Source: Allodiplogaster sudhausi
Lineage: Eukaryota > Nematoda > Chromadorea > Rhabditida > Diplogasteridae
Reading direction: 5' to 3'
Length of the DNA stretch: 64,000 nt
NCBI GenBank assembly: GCA_945643635.1
Contig: CALZFC010000018.1
Span: 2,844,501 to 2,908,500, forward strand
The notes under the pieces are model-generated. The model did not search any database and was not told the DNA's origin. It saw nothing but the letters and a program-made list of their open reading frames with translations. Position numbers and translations under genes: made by a program. Shown piece after piece: positions 1 to 12,098 of this stretch; the stretch's first letter is position 1; each line of letters begins with the position of its first letter.

Positions 1-52
1 GGCGGGGCTACGGGTTCGGGTACGCCGAATGGGGGAATGGGACTGAAGGCAG
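1..52 (+). CDS. 3' end of an internal exon cut by the window edge
   Basis: Frame 1 reads GGATGSGTPNGGMGLKA and ends one base into a codon (AAG GCA G) at a donor GTGTAC. The other two frames are less convincing: the second hits a stop. The Gly/Ser/Thr-rich composition resembles the disordered exons further right. The exit phase (1) fits the entry phase of the exon at 20274, so this may be an upstream exon of the same large gene. In that case the two small plus-strand genes at 7.3-8.8 kb would be nested in its first visible intron. It could equally belong to another gene. Confidence 0.4.
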
Positions 53-80
53 GTGTACGGTATGGGAGGAGGGAAGGAGG

Positions 81-122
<42 letters not shown>

Positions 123-1381
123 AAGAGAGACAGAAAGATAGAGAGAAAGAGAGAGAGCGAGAGAGATACAGATAGAGAGATATGGAGAGAGGGAGAGATC
201 AGAGTTGGCGGTTGTCTTGAATACAGATCGAGTGATTAGAGAGAGAAGAGTGTCAGAGCAGACAGAGAGAGGATAAGAGAAGCAGAGAAGGCAGAGAAAT
301 AGACAGAAGATTAGTTGTACCTCGCACTCAAGTCACTTCGATCAATGCCCCCGAGTTGCTACAACTCATTTTGCCTCTCATATCGCTAACCGATTATTTT
401 ACCTTAAACAGTTGCAATTTAAGGTAGTGTAATTTCACTGACCAGTTCGTGGTGTTATTTTGTATTGTATCTGCACTAGCAATCACTTTTGATTCTTTTC
501 AATGTCTGACATCTTCTAATCTATTGTGCGCACATCCGAAAGCATTATCGCGGAACCCTTGCAGGAGAGCCCCTTTTCCATGGCGATATCTTAAAAAAAA
601 ATTATGTTTGTCAAAATAACCATGTAACCAGCGCCATTGACGATTAATAGTGCAAACGTAAAGACAATTTGGGCATTCAAGCTCTTTTTCTCATCGGAAC
701 GCTTTAAAATTAGTACTCCTTTATATCTTTTCACTAACCTAAAAAGCGTTCACTTAACTTACAGTCTAATGCTTCGATTTGAATGTCTGAATTCTTTTGA
801 ATTAATAAAGCGAATCAAAGGATGACATCATTGGCAGTCTACGCTTGCTTAGAGCCAGCGGCATTCTTTGTAACCTCTCACGACCTTGTGGCTTTCCGGA
901 AGAGGCGTTAGCCGCTGCCTCTCTCTCCACCTCTCGGTCGCGCCCCTTCACAGCGACCGCCAGACCGCTTGGCTATGAGAGAGAGAGAGAGAGAGAGAGA
1001 GCGTCGACCATGTCATGAGAGTGGAACACAGCAAGAATGGCATGAGATGCCTCATTCGAGCCTCTCTAACTTGTTGCCTTTGAGTTCGCCCGCCATCCTT
1101 CAGGCACGTCCGGTCAGTCGTCTTGAGTCTTTCTCCTTATTTCATCTGTCTCCCTTTAATCTATGCCGCCCACCATCCCCGTTTCCACCCTATTCATTGA
1201 CCTTGATTGCCATCCATGGCTATCTGAGTTTTGCCACCGCGATTTTCACCATCACACCCTCTATCTATATCTCTCTCTCTCTGTCACTTTCTCTCTGTCT
1301 CCCTCTCTCTGTCTCTCTCTGCCTATCTCATCCTCTCTCTTTTGTCGCCACTAATAAAAGTTATATGCTGTGGCAGGTATG

Positions 1382-1420
<39 letters not shown>

Positions 1421-1556
1421 AGACGTGAGGTGGTTAGAGGCCTAAACAAGATATGCCTTACTTATGGTTAGAACCAGTAGAAAGTAAAAGGAGAGTGCAG
1501 CAAGTGAGAGAACATTCAGGAAGAAGAGAAGGAGAGAAAGACAGAGAGAGAATGAA

Positions 1557-1605
<49 letters not shown>

Positions 1606-1716
1606 TTGACAGAGAGAAAGGCAAAAAAGAAAAGAAGTTCACGCAGGCTGGCCAGCTGCGGTATCTGCTGCTTGTTCAGGCGCGCGGATATTAGCCATAC
1701 AGGTGTGGATACAAAT

Positions 1717-1761
<45 letters not shown>

Positions 1762-2217
1762 GAGTGAGAGTGAGAAAGACTGAGGGAGAGATACAGGAGA
1801 GAGAAAGAGTGAGTTACCGAATAGCAAGAGAGCGAAGATATGCATGACAGACACGCGAAAAGAAGATGGTCTTAGTCGCGGTGGCGGCATCCTAAAAAGA
1901 GCCTCCTATATGGGGTGAGAGATACTGGATGAGTGAGAGAGAGGGGGAAGTCAGTGAGAAGGAGTGAATGTGTAAGAGAGAGGAAGAACGAGAGAGTTAG
2001 AGAGAGTGCGAGAGAGAGAAACAAAGAAAAGTGTACTTGCTGACAGCCGTATTGACGCCCTACTCTTTAGGCATTCTCACGCTAAGGTAAGCGAAGGCCG
2101 GATCTCGAGGGAAAATATGCGAGGATGGGAGGGAGAAAGGATGAGATAGATGTAGAGAGAAAAGGAGAGAGAAAGAGCAAAATAGCGTCAGAGAATTAGA
2201 GAGAGAGAGATGAGAAA

Positions 2218-2254
<37 letters not shown>

Positions 2255-5200
2255 AGAGCAACAAGCAAGGACATCTCATCAGACAAATGAGCTGCGGCTT
2301 CTTCCACGTATCTCGGTACATCCCAGCATGGGTGGTCCTCGCAGCTATTCAAGTCCATTTCTATATCGTATTGGCTGGCCCCTTTTTCTGATTTGCTGAA
2401 CTCCTTTTTTCGATCTCTTCTCTCTCTCATCTCCTCTCTCCCTCTTTTTCCAATTTCTGATCACTGTAAGTGGGTGGCCCTCTGGCTAGCACGTTGTACT
2501 CACGTATTCCGTTCGCAGTCTTCGTCCCCAAAAAGCGGCCCTTCATAGCTACATTCCCATAACCGTCGCCTCTTTTGCTTAATTATAGTGCACGGGCGCG
2601 CTAATCTTGACAAGTTTGGGGCCGTGAAATAGCAGAATACGGAGTGCGAAGGAAAAGACTTGTTAAGTGCACGACGACGAAAAAAAATTACTCATTCTGG
2701 GGGCTTTTGGGCGTTGCACCACAAAGTAAAAGTCTCATCTCTCTCTCTCTCTAAAACTTGTTCTTCTCTCTCCGTCGCTACCCCTTTAAATTGGCCTTTT
2801 GAATGGCGACGGCAGACCGCGAAGTACCGTACACTTTCATTCAATTCACTTCCGGCCAAATGGTCACACTGACAAAATATGTTTAAGAGAGGGAGAGAGA
2901 GAGAGGGAGCTAGAGAGTTAGAGAAAAATTTAAAATAACAGAGAGCGGGAGAGAAAGAGAGCGCGAGAGCGAGAGACAGAGAAAGAGAGAGAGAAGCAGA
3001 CGGCCCCATCTAGCCTACAGTGTCTACAGTAGTCTAAAATTCCTGTTTAAATAAAGGGAGAATTGGCGGGAAGCGTCAACAAATAAAGTCTAAGAGCGAA
3101 TGAGGCCATCGGAGGAGGTCTGACAATGGCTAACCTAAATCGACCTCTTATTGCCACTGTCTTCCACCGCCATTGGGTGCCCCCGCCTCACCCATTTTCA
3201 CCCCTAACCCCCCCCCCTGCCTCCACCCATTTTTACTCTTCCTTCTCATTTCCGAGTGCGCGAGAGGAACGAAGCCACGCAAATTCGTGTTGTTAGGCTA
3301 AGCCCTCAGGCAGTTGATGCTGCTGCTCTTCTGTCGCTATTGCCACGGGCGTCTAACTCGTAAAGATGAGAAGCTTCTGCCTACAGAGGGAGAGAGAGAG
3401 AGAGAGTAAGAGAGAATGAGAGAGAAGAAAGAAGAGAGAGAGAGAGAGAGGGATAGAGAAAGAGAAAGAGAGAAATAGAGTGAATGACCATGTATGGAGT
3501 CATGTCCCGCAGGGGGAGCCTATCGTTTGCCCTGTGTCTCTGTGCGGCAGAAATTGCTTTTCCAAGCCAGGGAGCACACGGGGGGAAGCAGTCAGCTAAT
3601 ACGTGCACACGCCTTGTCGTTGCTCGTTTACAGAGTCATCCACAATCGCCAGCCATAGCTCTCCCCCCCCCCCTCTCTACCTCTTGCCTCTAACCTTCTG
3701 CTCTTCATTTTCATTGCTTATTCCACTCTTTGTCTCTTTCTCTCTATCTCTCGCTGTCTCTCTCTCTCTTTCTTTCTCTCTATCTCACTCTCCCTCTCAT
3801 AACCATCTCTCTCTCTCATCTTCTTAGTGTCCCTGATGTCTCAGAAGCCACAGCACCCATACACAAATGCGAAATGCTCAGGCTAATTTAACCCGTGCGC
3901 GAGTCAGCAGGAGACTGAGCAAAGTCTGAAGAGCTAGATATGGAGTATAGAGAGAGAGAGATGGAGAGACAGAGTGCATCAAAGAATGAGAGAGAGAGCG
4001 AAGAGGGAGAGAGAGTGTGGGAGAGAGAGAGAGAGAGAGGGAGAGAGCTACTGAACCATCCGTGACAGATGGGCATTGTCTTATTTGGAGAGGAAAGGAC
4101 GCGTAGGATATGAGCAACAGGGTCGCCACGCAATCAACTTCTTGCGGGGATGATTGGGCATCGCAACGAACGAGTCGTAAACTGATCATTCTATCAATAT
4201 TTTCATATTTAATATACATATATTTACAACAAAGTATATTTATTGACGGCAAAAGTAGTTGATTATGCGACATAGAGATGCCAAATACATACGTACATAT
4301 GTATGTGAACAAAATGAATAAATGATACAAAGATGTAAGTCACAATTTTATTTGTAAATAAACATATATTTCTTCGATTTTGTATCCTTCAAATAATGAA
4401 GTATTCAACTAAAAATAATGGATTTCAGTAAACAGAGAGACTTGAGGAATGCGGCAGGTCTCGCCTGACAATGAGCGAGAATAAGCAGACACAACACTGA
4501 TAACCAACACAAAGAGACAGAGGAAACATTTGACAATGACCGATGGGATGAGCTGAATGATGATGACAAGAAGTGTTCTACTTTTACTTTTTCTGAGCAT
4601 CTTCATTTTCTCTACTTGGAATCATTGCCCCTCGATAATTGAAACAACGAAAAAGTAATGAAGTTCTCGAGGATTTTCGCCAATCATTAAAATCTTTGTA
4701 CATAGACTGAAATATATATTTTTTCTATGTCTCAACATTTTATTAAAGAATACTCTTTTTTTTCTGATAAATTAAGATGTATTGACAATTTTGTTCAGCA
4801 CTGTGCTTTCGTTACCAATATATATAGGTACATACATAAGTTGCATACATACTACATGAGTGTAAAACAAATACCTAGATTCATCTGGCTGGTCAAATCA
4901 GTATGATTCAGGTGGAGGAAAAAATTGAAAATTGGCACTGAGAAAGAGAGAATGTGGGATAAAGTGATAATCACAGATAGTAAGAAAAAATAACAGAGAT
5001 ATGTAAAAGATGGCAGTAAAAGAAAGAGAGAGAGAAAAGAAAGATAGAGAGAGGGAGAAAGAGAAAGAGAGAGAGACAGAGTGTGTGTGAGAGAGAGAGA
5101 GAGAGGAAAAGAGAAAGGTAGCACGAGTGACTCTTTCCGCTCTCACTAAGGTCGTCCACGTCCTCGTGTGGAGGACTCCTGCTGTGAAGCGTATGCTAGT

Positions 5201-5757
5201 GAAGAGTAAGTGAACTGGCTCGCTTTACTTACTCAAGGCAAGGTAAACAATGTTCCACAAAGAGGACCCGTTCTGATTCTGGACCACTGACACTTTGACA
5301 AAAATATCTTCTGACAAGATGGTTGGAATTCGAAATATTTGCAGAGTTTTGACAATGCAGATGCGAATGATGGAAAGAATTCATTTATATTGTCAGAATA
5401 AAAACTGGACAAATATGTATAATAGCCCGAGTGTCATTTTTGTAAAATGAAACGGTACCCGGTGCTTTGCATTGGTTGTGGAATGCTGTAATTGAACTGG
5501 TAATCCTCGAATTGTCCTATTGCGATGACACATAGTATAATTTGGCTTTACGTTAATTTCATCTATTTATCAATAAAATCAAGTGAGAAAACAAAATTGA
5601 TTAATTAATTTATCAGATATGAAGTTTTAAAATTCTTTTCATGTGATTATTTACAAACGGATTTCGCTATATGACACAAAAGAGAATGGTGGTTTGCATT
5701 GATTGTGGAAGTAATGGCATTAATTGAAGTGATGATCACGTATATAACACATATCCC
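53..5757. repeat. microsatellite-rich non-coding stretch
   Basis: I see no supported gene. (GA)n tracts lie at about 85-180, 979-1003, 1385-1420, 1560-1605, 1720-1790, 1940-2030, 2220-2250, 2885-2995, 3390-3480, 3945-4045 and 5020-5105. (CT)n tracts lie at about 1268-1345, 2735-2775 and 3665-3820. Between them the sequence is AT-rich and unremarkable (311-970, 4050-4930, 5120-5757). Confidence 0.8.
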
Positions 5758-5962
5758 TTAAAGGAGGGCGATCACCGAAAAATATTTAATGCAGGTTCGA
5801 ATTGCCGCGTCTGCCCTGTGATTCTTCAGTCATATTCTCGCGTGCTATTTCGCAGCAGGTCGCACAAACACGCTGCGTGAAAATAGCACGCGCGAATGAG
5901 AGTGAGAAGAGCCGCGGCAATTTGAAATATCACATAACCTTTCGGTGATCGCCCTCCTTTAA
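5758..5962. mobile_element. TTAA-flanked MITE (piggyBac-like target site)
   Basis: A 205 bp inverted-repeat unit. TTAA at 5758-5761 is followed by AGGAGGGCGATCACCGAAA; the exact complement of that ends at 5958 and is followed by TTAA (5959-5962). The interior is also imperfectly self-complementary (ATTGCCGCG with GCCGCGGCAAT; TCTCGCGTGCTATTTCGC with AATAGCACGCGCGAATGAGA). TTAA duplication is the hallmark of piggyBac-type insertion. No transposase is present, so this is a non-autonomous element. A diverged relative starts at 45379. Confidence 0.8.
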
Positions 5963-6319
5963 ATATATGTATTTATCGATTGCTCAGCGCAGCATGCCTG
6001 GCCGACATATGTACATATATTTCAGTAGTAAATAAATATAATAATATAATTCGGCTTTAATTATTTAAATCTATAAATGTTCACATGAAATTAAGTAAGA
6101 GAACAAAATGAATTCTGAAAATTTTTTCATGTAATTATTACCAAACGGATTTCGCCACTAGGACAAGGATCCAAGCCTTTCGCATTTGCGCAGTGCTCGG
6201 CCTTCAATTCGTCCAATCCGCTGAGATCCGCCACCTTCTTTCTCTCAGACAGTTCTCCTCCTTTCACATCAAGAGAACGCGGCCAGCACATATGTAATAA
6301 ATTAATCCGAGACCTTAAG

Positions 6320-6505
6320 ATGGCTGAAGATGTGCGAGAGTACTACGGTAGTCCAGTTCGGAAAGAGCCAGCCGAATGGTTGGAAGGTGAACGAATCGAA
6401 ATGACATACAATGTGCACATGAACTCTCCAGGAAATGAGATCCAGTCAAAAGATTTTATAACAATTTACTTCAAGATAATGTTTGCCAAATTTAAATCCA
6501 TATAA
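6320..6505 (+). CDS. possible first exon, hypothetical
   Basis: An ATG opens a frame beginning MAEDVREYYGSPVRKEPAEW with unbiased amino-acid use, in a window stretch free of microsatellites. The frame closes with TAA at 6503-6505. A usable donor lies inside it (GAAG followed by GTGAAC, about 6387). It may be a 5' exon of the gene at 7340-7987, 0.9 kb downstream on the same strand, but no intermediate exon could be threaded. It may also be chance. Confidence 0.25.
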   Translation: MAEDVREYYGSPVRKEPAEWLEGERIEMTYNVHMNSPGNEIQSKDFITIYFKIMFAKFKSI

Positions 6506-7339
6506 GTATTATGCGTATATGTACATGAAAAATATTAGTTAGAATGATAGAAGAAGTATTAATTGAAACCCACAACTAAAAAGGTAAAATTTTCTTCCGA
6601 GTATTACGTAACTTAATGGTTTGTCATCGAAATGATTTTTTATCGGTGTATCAGATGTGTTTTTTTTCTTTTTTCAAGAATTTTCCGTTTTCACCTGAGG
6701 CCCCCGGAGAATGAGATTCGTCACGGTAAAGTTGTAGTGAAGAACAAGGAGCAGTAGGGATTGCTTAATAAAGTTAAATCAACTTCGAGTTCCCTCTAGT
6801 CTGCTCTCCCTTGTACAAAGTCACCTTTCGTGAGGAAAACATCGAAAAAAAAATCCGCCATTTGTTTAACGTTTTCACCTTTGTTTTTGCAAGAGTGCGA
6901 GAAAGCGTAATTTCTTCTTCTACAATTTCCCCAGCCCCCGTAGTAAAGTGTGGTTTTTTTGGCGGGAGAACTTCCGGGGCTTCGCTCACCTCGAAACGTC
7001 TGATTCTCTTACGAAAATGTCCTATTTCTCTGTCTCTAACGCGTCTCCCGCCAGATCTGGCGGGGCTCCCCCACCCTCCACCCCGCAAAATGATGTCCGG
7101 CCACCCTCGCCGGAGGACAGAGACAGCGAGAGAGTGTTTAAAACTGAGAGACACGATCTGCCGGGTGGAGGAGATTTGCGACGCTATGGTCATAGCGTCA
7201 AAGATTTCTCCGGGAGACCGGCATATTCCGGAACTAATTCAATTGCAATCGTGCTTATTAGCAGAATATTCGGAATTCCGGAGCTATACGTTCTCGAAAA
7301 TTATACGAAAAAACTATACGTTCTCGAAAAAAAAAAGAG
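6506..7339. other. no confident gene; open frames on both strands
   Basis: Moderately GC-rich between about 6900 and 7200, with overlapping open frames on both strands (plus 6811-7356 and 6948-7394, minus 6774-7193). None has a recognisable domain. A short palindrome (CCCGCCAGATCTGGCGGG, about 7046-7063) and a duplicated TATACGTTCTCGAAAA motif (about 7286 and 7314) suggest decayed repeat DNA. Confidence 0.4.
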
Positions 7340-7987
7340 AAACGTGCTTACCCTGAGGTGCAGGCTGCAGTTGCATCACTGGAGGTTTGATTAATTATAT
7401 TGTTAATTACCTGTCCTATATATATATATATATTTTTTTGCCTTAGGAAACAACAGAGAACGGAAAGAAAACCAAGGAAGGATGGGCCCTTCGTGATCGC
7501 AAGAAAGGGGAGCGACTTCCCGAACGCTCTAAGGAATTTATAAAGAAGATTTTCGATGAACGATGGCGTTCTAAAGTTAAAACTGACCCTCGCGCCGCAG
7601 AACAACGTATGAGAAACGCAGTGGATGGCCAAGACAAGCTGTTGTTCGCACCGCATGAACTTTTAAATTATCGCCAAATTGCTTCCATCTTCTCACGCCT
7701 CGCTCAGCAACAAAAGAAAGTTAGGAAGAATATTTGATGGTTGCATTGATCAAGGATTTTGCTTACAGAACCCACCAATTCCGATTGAATCTGAAGAAAC
7801 AGATGAGGTGCTCCATGAGCTTTTCTCGCAGGAAGGTGACGAAGAGGAAGAATTCGAAACTGACCCGCAGTTCGACATCACAGGTGAGAATAGAGTAATA
7901 GCGCACAGCCAAACCGAATTCGCCGAAGATGTGGAGAACCCATCGGTAACAACCCAAAGAACACATTTTGAAGATGAATTATTCTAA
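7340..7987 (+). CDS. 3' part of a small multi-exon gene, conserved invertebrate domain of unknown function
   Basis: Three exons join in phase 0. The first ends at 7384 (left border uncertain, frame reads KRAYPEVQAAVASLE). The second is 7447-7719 (91 codons) and the third 7769-7987 (72 codons plus TAA). The introns are only 62 and 49 bp, with donors GTTTGA and GTTAGG and acceptors TTTGCCTTAG and TTTGCTTACAG. The second exon is Lys/Arg-rich, with the run KKGERLPERSKEFIKKIF and then LNYRQIASIFSRLAQQQKK. The layout (basic opening, 'DP..AEQRMR', '..FSRLA' close) resembles a C-terminal module I recall from many uncharacterised, sometimes zinc-finger or transposon-linked, proteins of aquatic invertebrates. 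I cannot name it. The last exon is acidic (DEEEEFETD) and looks disordered. The 5' exons are not identified. AATAAA occurs at 8328-8333. Confidence 0.65.
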
Positions 7988-8357
7988 CAAAGCTTCTGAT
8001 CTGCGATTATCAACCATGTTTTTTTAGTTCGCCATATGTCAGTTTAAAATTTTATGACTAATGATTAGTGACTGTTGGTACAGAATTTCTATTTCCATAT
8101 TATATTACTTTTTTAAAGTGTATTGGAGAGTGTTGTAAGAACATGTTTTAAGAAAGAAAGATAAAATGGTTGAATGAGTTATTATATGAGCATCATAAAG
8201 TATATTTAGCACCACTTTACAAGATCATATAGCTATATGACATAGCGTCTGACAGCCTGAACATAAAGATTACTGTTAGAGAATTATCCATCCGTGATGT
8301 TTGGCTTTTTATAATGGATCGCATTGTAATAAAAGCTGTCTCTTTCAGCGGTTATAG

Positions 8358-8797
8358 TTATCAAGGCTTTCGTACAAGTTTAGAGTTTTCAAAATGTGTG
8401 ATTGCCCCCCTAACACGACGTGCAAGAAGGTCTCGGAGTTTGAGTTCACCTGCATTTGCGCGGATGGCTTTTCTGGAGTTATGTGCACCCCAGGTAACTA
8501 AAACCGTTGTTTTGTTGTAAAATAATCATGCGCCTTTAGTAAAGTCATACTGCACTGATTGTTTTTCTTCCTTCAGTCCACCATCACGGAAAGTCTGTGA
8601 CTCTTGGCGTCATTATCGCCGTTCTCGCCATCCTCTTCATCGTCTTCATCTACTTCTACAAGACCTGCAAGTCACAGAAGAGAAGTGTAGGTTACAATTA
8701 TTGCTCCATATTGCTTATCATTACTGCTGCTAGTATCATGAACGTTAATGTCCCAGTTATTCGATTTCAGGACTCTTTCGAACTCATGCAGGTATAA
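8358..8797 (+). CDS. C-terminal exons of an EGF-like, single-pass membrane protein
   Basis: Exon 1 ends at 8493 (donor GTAACT, phase 1). It reads CDCPPNTTCKKVSEFEFTC then ICADGFSGVMC, an EGF-like cysteine pattern (C-x5-C-x9-C-x-C-x8-C), although the first cysteine is unusually close to the second. Exon 2 is 8577-8686. It starts V-HHHGKS, followed by a hydrophobic run of about 21 residues (VTLGVIIAVLAILFIVFIYF) and a basic YKTCKSQKR stop-transfer, so a type I membrane anchor is likely. Exon 3 (8771-8797) adds DSFELMQV and TAA. Phases 1 and 0 agree at both junctions. The left border is uncertain because an in-frame TAG lies at 8355-8357; the signal peptide and other ectodomain exons must lie upstream. 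The tail MQV fits a class II PDZ ligand (hydrophobic-x-hydrophobic at the C terminus). I cannot name an orthologue. Confidence 0.65.
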
Positions 8798-8847
8798 GAC
8801 GAGATTCCACTTTTACTGTTGTTTCTTTTGTTATGTAACGTTCTTGA

Positions 8848-8853
8848 AATAAA
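8848..8853 (+). terminator. poly(A) signal AATAAA
   Basis: AATAAA lies 51 bp after the stop codon of the EGF/membrane protein gene, the expected distance for a short 3' UTR. It supports the stop at 8795-8797 being a real gene end. Confidence 0.55.
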
Positions 8854-11800
8854 ACTATTAATTACGGCATTAAAGCTTTCGAAAAACAAGATATTGAATT
8901 ACTTAACACTAAAATAACCTATTTAAGCACATTTTTAATATTCATGACACCAAACGCTGGAAATCAGCAAAATAAACATCTGTTCCGAACTCAGCGTGCT
9001 GCGTGGAGCAGAATGATGTATTGGATGAGTACGAAACATTTAGATTGCACAAAAAGTTGCAAAATGCGGATCCGTCAGGTTTGGCGCGACCGCCATAGGA
9101 AAATCGATGCTGTTGCTCGTAGGGAGGCGATATCTCTATGTAAATGATGTATGTGGTAGAGAATTTTGTCTTGTACCGTATAGTACTATCCGCATTCTGT
9201 TCTCGCCGAAGAATTCGAAAATACAGTGATCCGAATAGTTTTAGGTCATTTTCTGTCAACGGCAGAAAAATCGAAAAATGGGTTTTTATCACGGAAAATG
9301 AAAGTTTTATGAAATTTTGATATGGAGCTTTTCTAAAGAGGAGCACGCGCTGAATCGAATGAAGTGGTTCACTTTATGCTAAAATAATAATTTAACCTTT
9401 TTTCACGCATTCCTTGAATCCGATGTCGCCGAGGTACCCTTATTTGAGCCTAATTTTAACCCCCCTAGGGAAGGATACATGAAACGAAAAGGAGATATGT
9501 TATACAGTTTTTAAAGCTCTACAATTTGAGATATAGTACCCAAAACGTTTTGAGTATAAGGTATTCAACGGTCAAATTGAAATATTTAAAATAATTTTTC
9601 GATATGAAAATGAAATATGACTCAAATCCATCTGGAGAGTTTTTGTTTAGAATTAAACGGGGATGCTAATAAAAAAAAAGAAAATTGAAAAATATTGATT
9701 TTGAAGCGAGATACATCAAATCACAAATTATCCATACTTTTAACTGTTCACACAATTAATTTTTTTGAAAAAAAAAATTTCCCATTTAATCTTGTTACTG
9801 GTGCCCAGTGCCATGTCCGACAAAGTTTTGGCTTTCGAAATCCAACATCTGGATCTGGGGCATGCCCTACTGGAGGCATACGGAGAGGCTCTCTTAATCA
9901 TAACATTTGAATACAAATTTGTAATTTTAATTCTTATATGTAGATATTCCCGTGTATTCAAACCGTTTGGATATATGAAAAAATGGAGTTGAGAAAAAAC
10001 TGTTAATATGCCCGAGAAAGACTTCAAAACTGTTAATTCGAATTACGTGCTTGCATTTCCGTTGTTCGCTCTTGCAACAATTTCAGCAGTGAAGATTACT
10101 TCAACCCGTGTGTCTCTTACGTGCTCGTCAGTTGCAAAATGAACTGAGAATAGCACTCGGACAGCACAGCAAATGTCCTCACAATTTGCGTCATGCTTGG
10201 GGAAAGTGTTGTAATTGAGAAGAAGCTCAGCGATCAGTGAAAAGTCGTCTCGAAATAGCCTCAGCCATGCTCATTTGGCAATTTGCCAAATCATCAGCGG
10301 CGAAGAAAAAGAAGAGCATTGACTGGCAATGAGCAGCAAACAAGAGTAATCGACAGCTGTCTCTTCGGACGCCTTCTTCTGGATCATCCAGAGCAATTCG
10401 TAAATAAGACAAGGCCAGTTCGTAAATATGACCAGGGAACAGCAGCAGTAGACTATTGTGTGATTTCCCACAGCCAAGCTATGTCCACTTTGTGTTCACA
10501 TAGTCGTTATACTTTCCCTCTTGCTTCTCCTTTTTTTTTACTTACTTTCCAGAGCTCAACTCAGTTCCGTTGTACAGAACATTCGTTCTCTCTCTCTCTT
10601 CCTCCTCTCTCTCGCTCTCTCTCTCTCCCTTCTCTCTCTCTCCTCTCTCCTTTCTCTCTCTCTTCTTTCCCTGTCTTATCTCTCTCGCCCATAACTCTCT
10701 ATTCTGCACCTCTTCCCTAATGACTCCCTCGTAATGCTTTTCGATGCTCTTCTAGAGCACATTCCTTTTGCTACACTCCTCTCTCTCTTTCTCTCTCTCT
10801 CTTTAATTCTCGCTCTCTCGCTCTCTCACTCTCTCTAATTCTAGCTCTCTCTTTCCTGTCCTACTATCTCCCAGACTCCTCTCTTTCTACTCCCCCGGGG
10901 GAACAGCCTTCCACTGCCTCAGAAATGTGCTCTACGAATGAGTTTGCACTACGATTAGCTCTTCTTTATTTACGCATTTATTTTCGCGGCCATACATTTT
11001 TGGCCATTATGAAACACAATTTGTTGACCACTTCTGCAGTATCCTCAATGCACTTTGGCATACTTTTGCATATTCTTCTGAAGAGAGAACGTCTATAAAA
11101 TTCCAGCGGGCTCAATTTCGCTGTGCAGAAAACGACATAAAATGGAGTTACATGATGTGACCAAGAAAAGTGAATGGAAAAGAGACAGGGAGAGAAACAG
11201 AGAGAGCGACAGAGAGAGAGAGAGAGAAAAAGAGAGAGAGAGAGAGTCAGAGAAAGAGATAGGAACGTGGGAATGGCCTGGAGTGAGAGTAAGGAATTGA
11301 TGATATAAAGACCCCGAGCTCGAGAGTTCATGCTGACTTGTCGTTGTCTTCTTTCAAAAACATGTTTTGCCATGTTAATTATGTGAATGTAAGTTTTTAG
11401 CGTCTAATTCCAAGTCAATAATGATATCACTTGTTTTCTTAATTAATCCAAAGTTTTAATGCTGTATAACTATTTGATCGGAAGTATCTTCATTTATTCT
11501 GCGCTGTATGCTTTTCTATTCCCCCATTGTTCGTGTTTTCATCGCTCATTGTCTGTTTCTGCCTTTCCGTCTCTTTATATTCTTATCCATGTACTGTCCG
11601 TTGCTTTATTAATCTTTCTTTCTCTTTCTCACTCTTTCTCTCTTCTTATCTCTCTCTTTCTCACTCTCTCTCTCTCCTTATCTCTCTCTCTCTCTTTCTC
11701 TGTCTTTCTCACTCCTCTCTCTCTCTCTCCTTATCTCTCTCTCTCTCTATCTCTCCTTATCTCTCTCTCTCTCTCTCTGTCTTTCTCACTCCTCTCTCTC

Positions 11801-12053
11801 TTTCTCTCTCTTCTCATCATCCTGCTTACTCTTTTTGCTCCTCCCTTCAAGTAGGAAGAACGAGACGCCAGCGGGTGACGATGAAGCCAACGGATATGCT
11901 GAGCAAGTTAGGCAAGCGAATTAACTTGGTGAAGGGGGAAGAAAATCTCTGGAAAATAAATGGCGAGGGAAGAGAGAGAGATAGAGAGAGAGAGAGAAAG
12001 AAAGAGAGAAAGAGGGAGAGAGAAAGAGAGAGAGAGGAGAGAGAGAGAGGGAA

Positions 12054-12098
<45 letters not shown>

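Noticed and set aside
969..1445. Long open frames rich in Ser/Leu or Arg/Glu here and throughout (for example 11459-12126, 13521-14060, 24618-25070, 35352-36140)
   Set aside because: They are translations of (CT)n and (GA)n tracts, which lack stop codons in most frames. No start, splice or composition evidence supports them.
2475..2525. tRNA-like words (GGCTAGCACG, CGTTCGCAGTC)
   Set aside because: Spacing is loose and no cloverleaf stems pair; weaker than the 42836 case.
6774..7193. 139-residue minus-strand frame
   Set aside because: Overlaps plus-strand frames of similar length, with no recognised domain or splice sites. More likely old repeat DNA.
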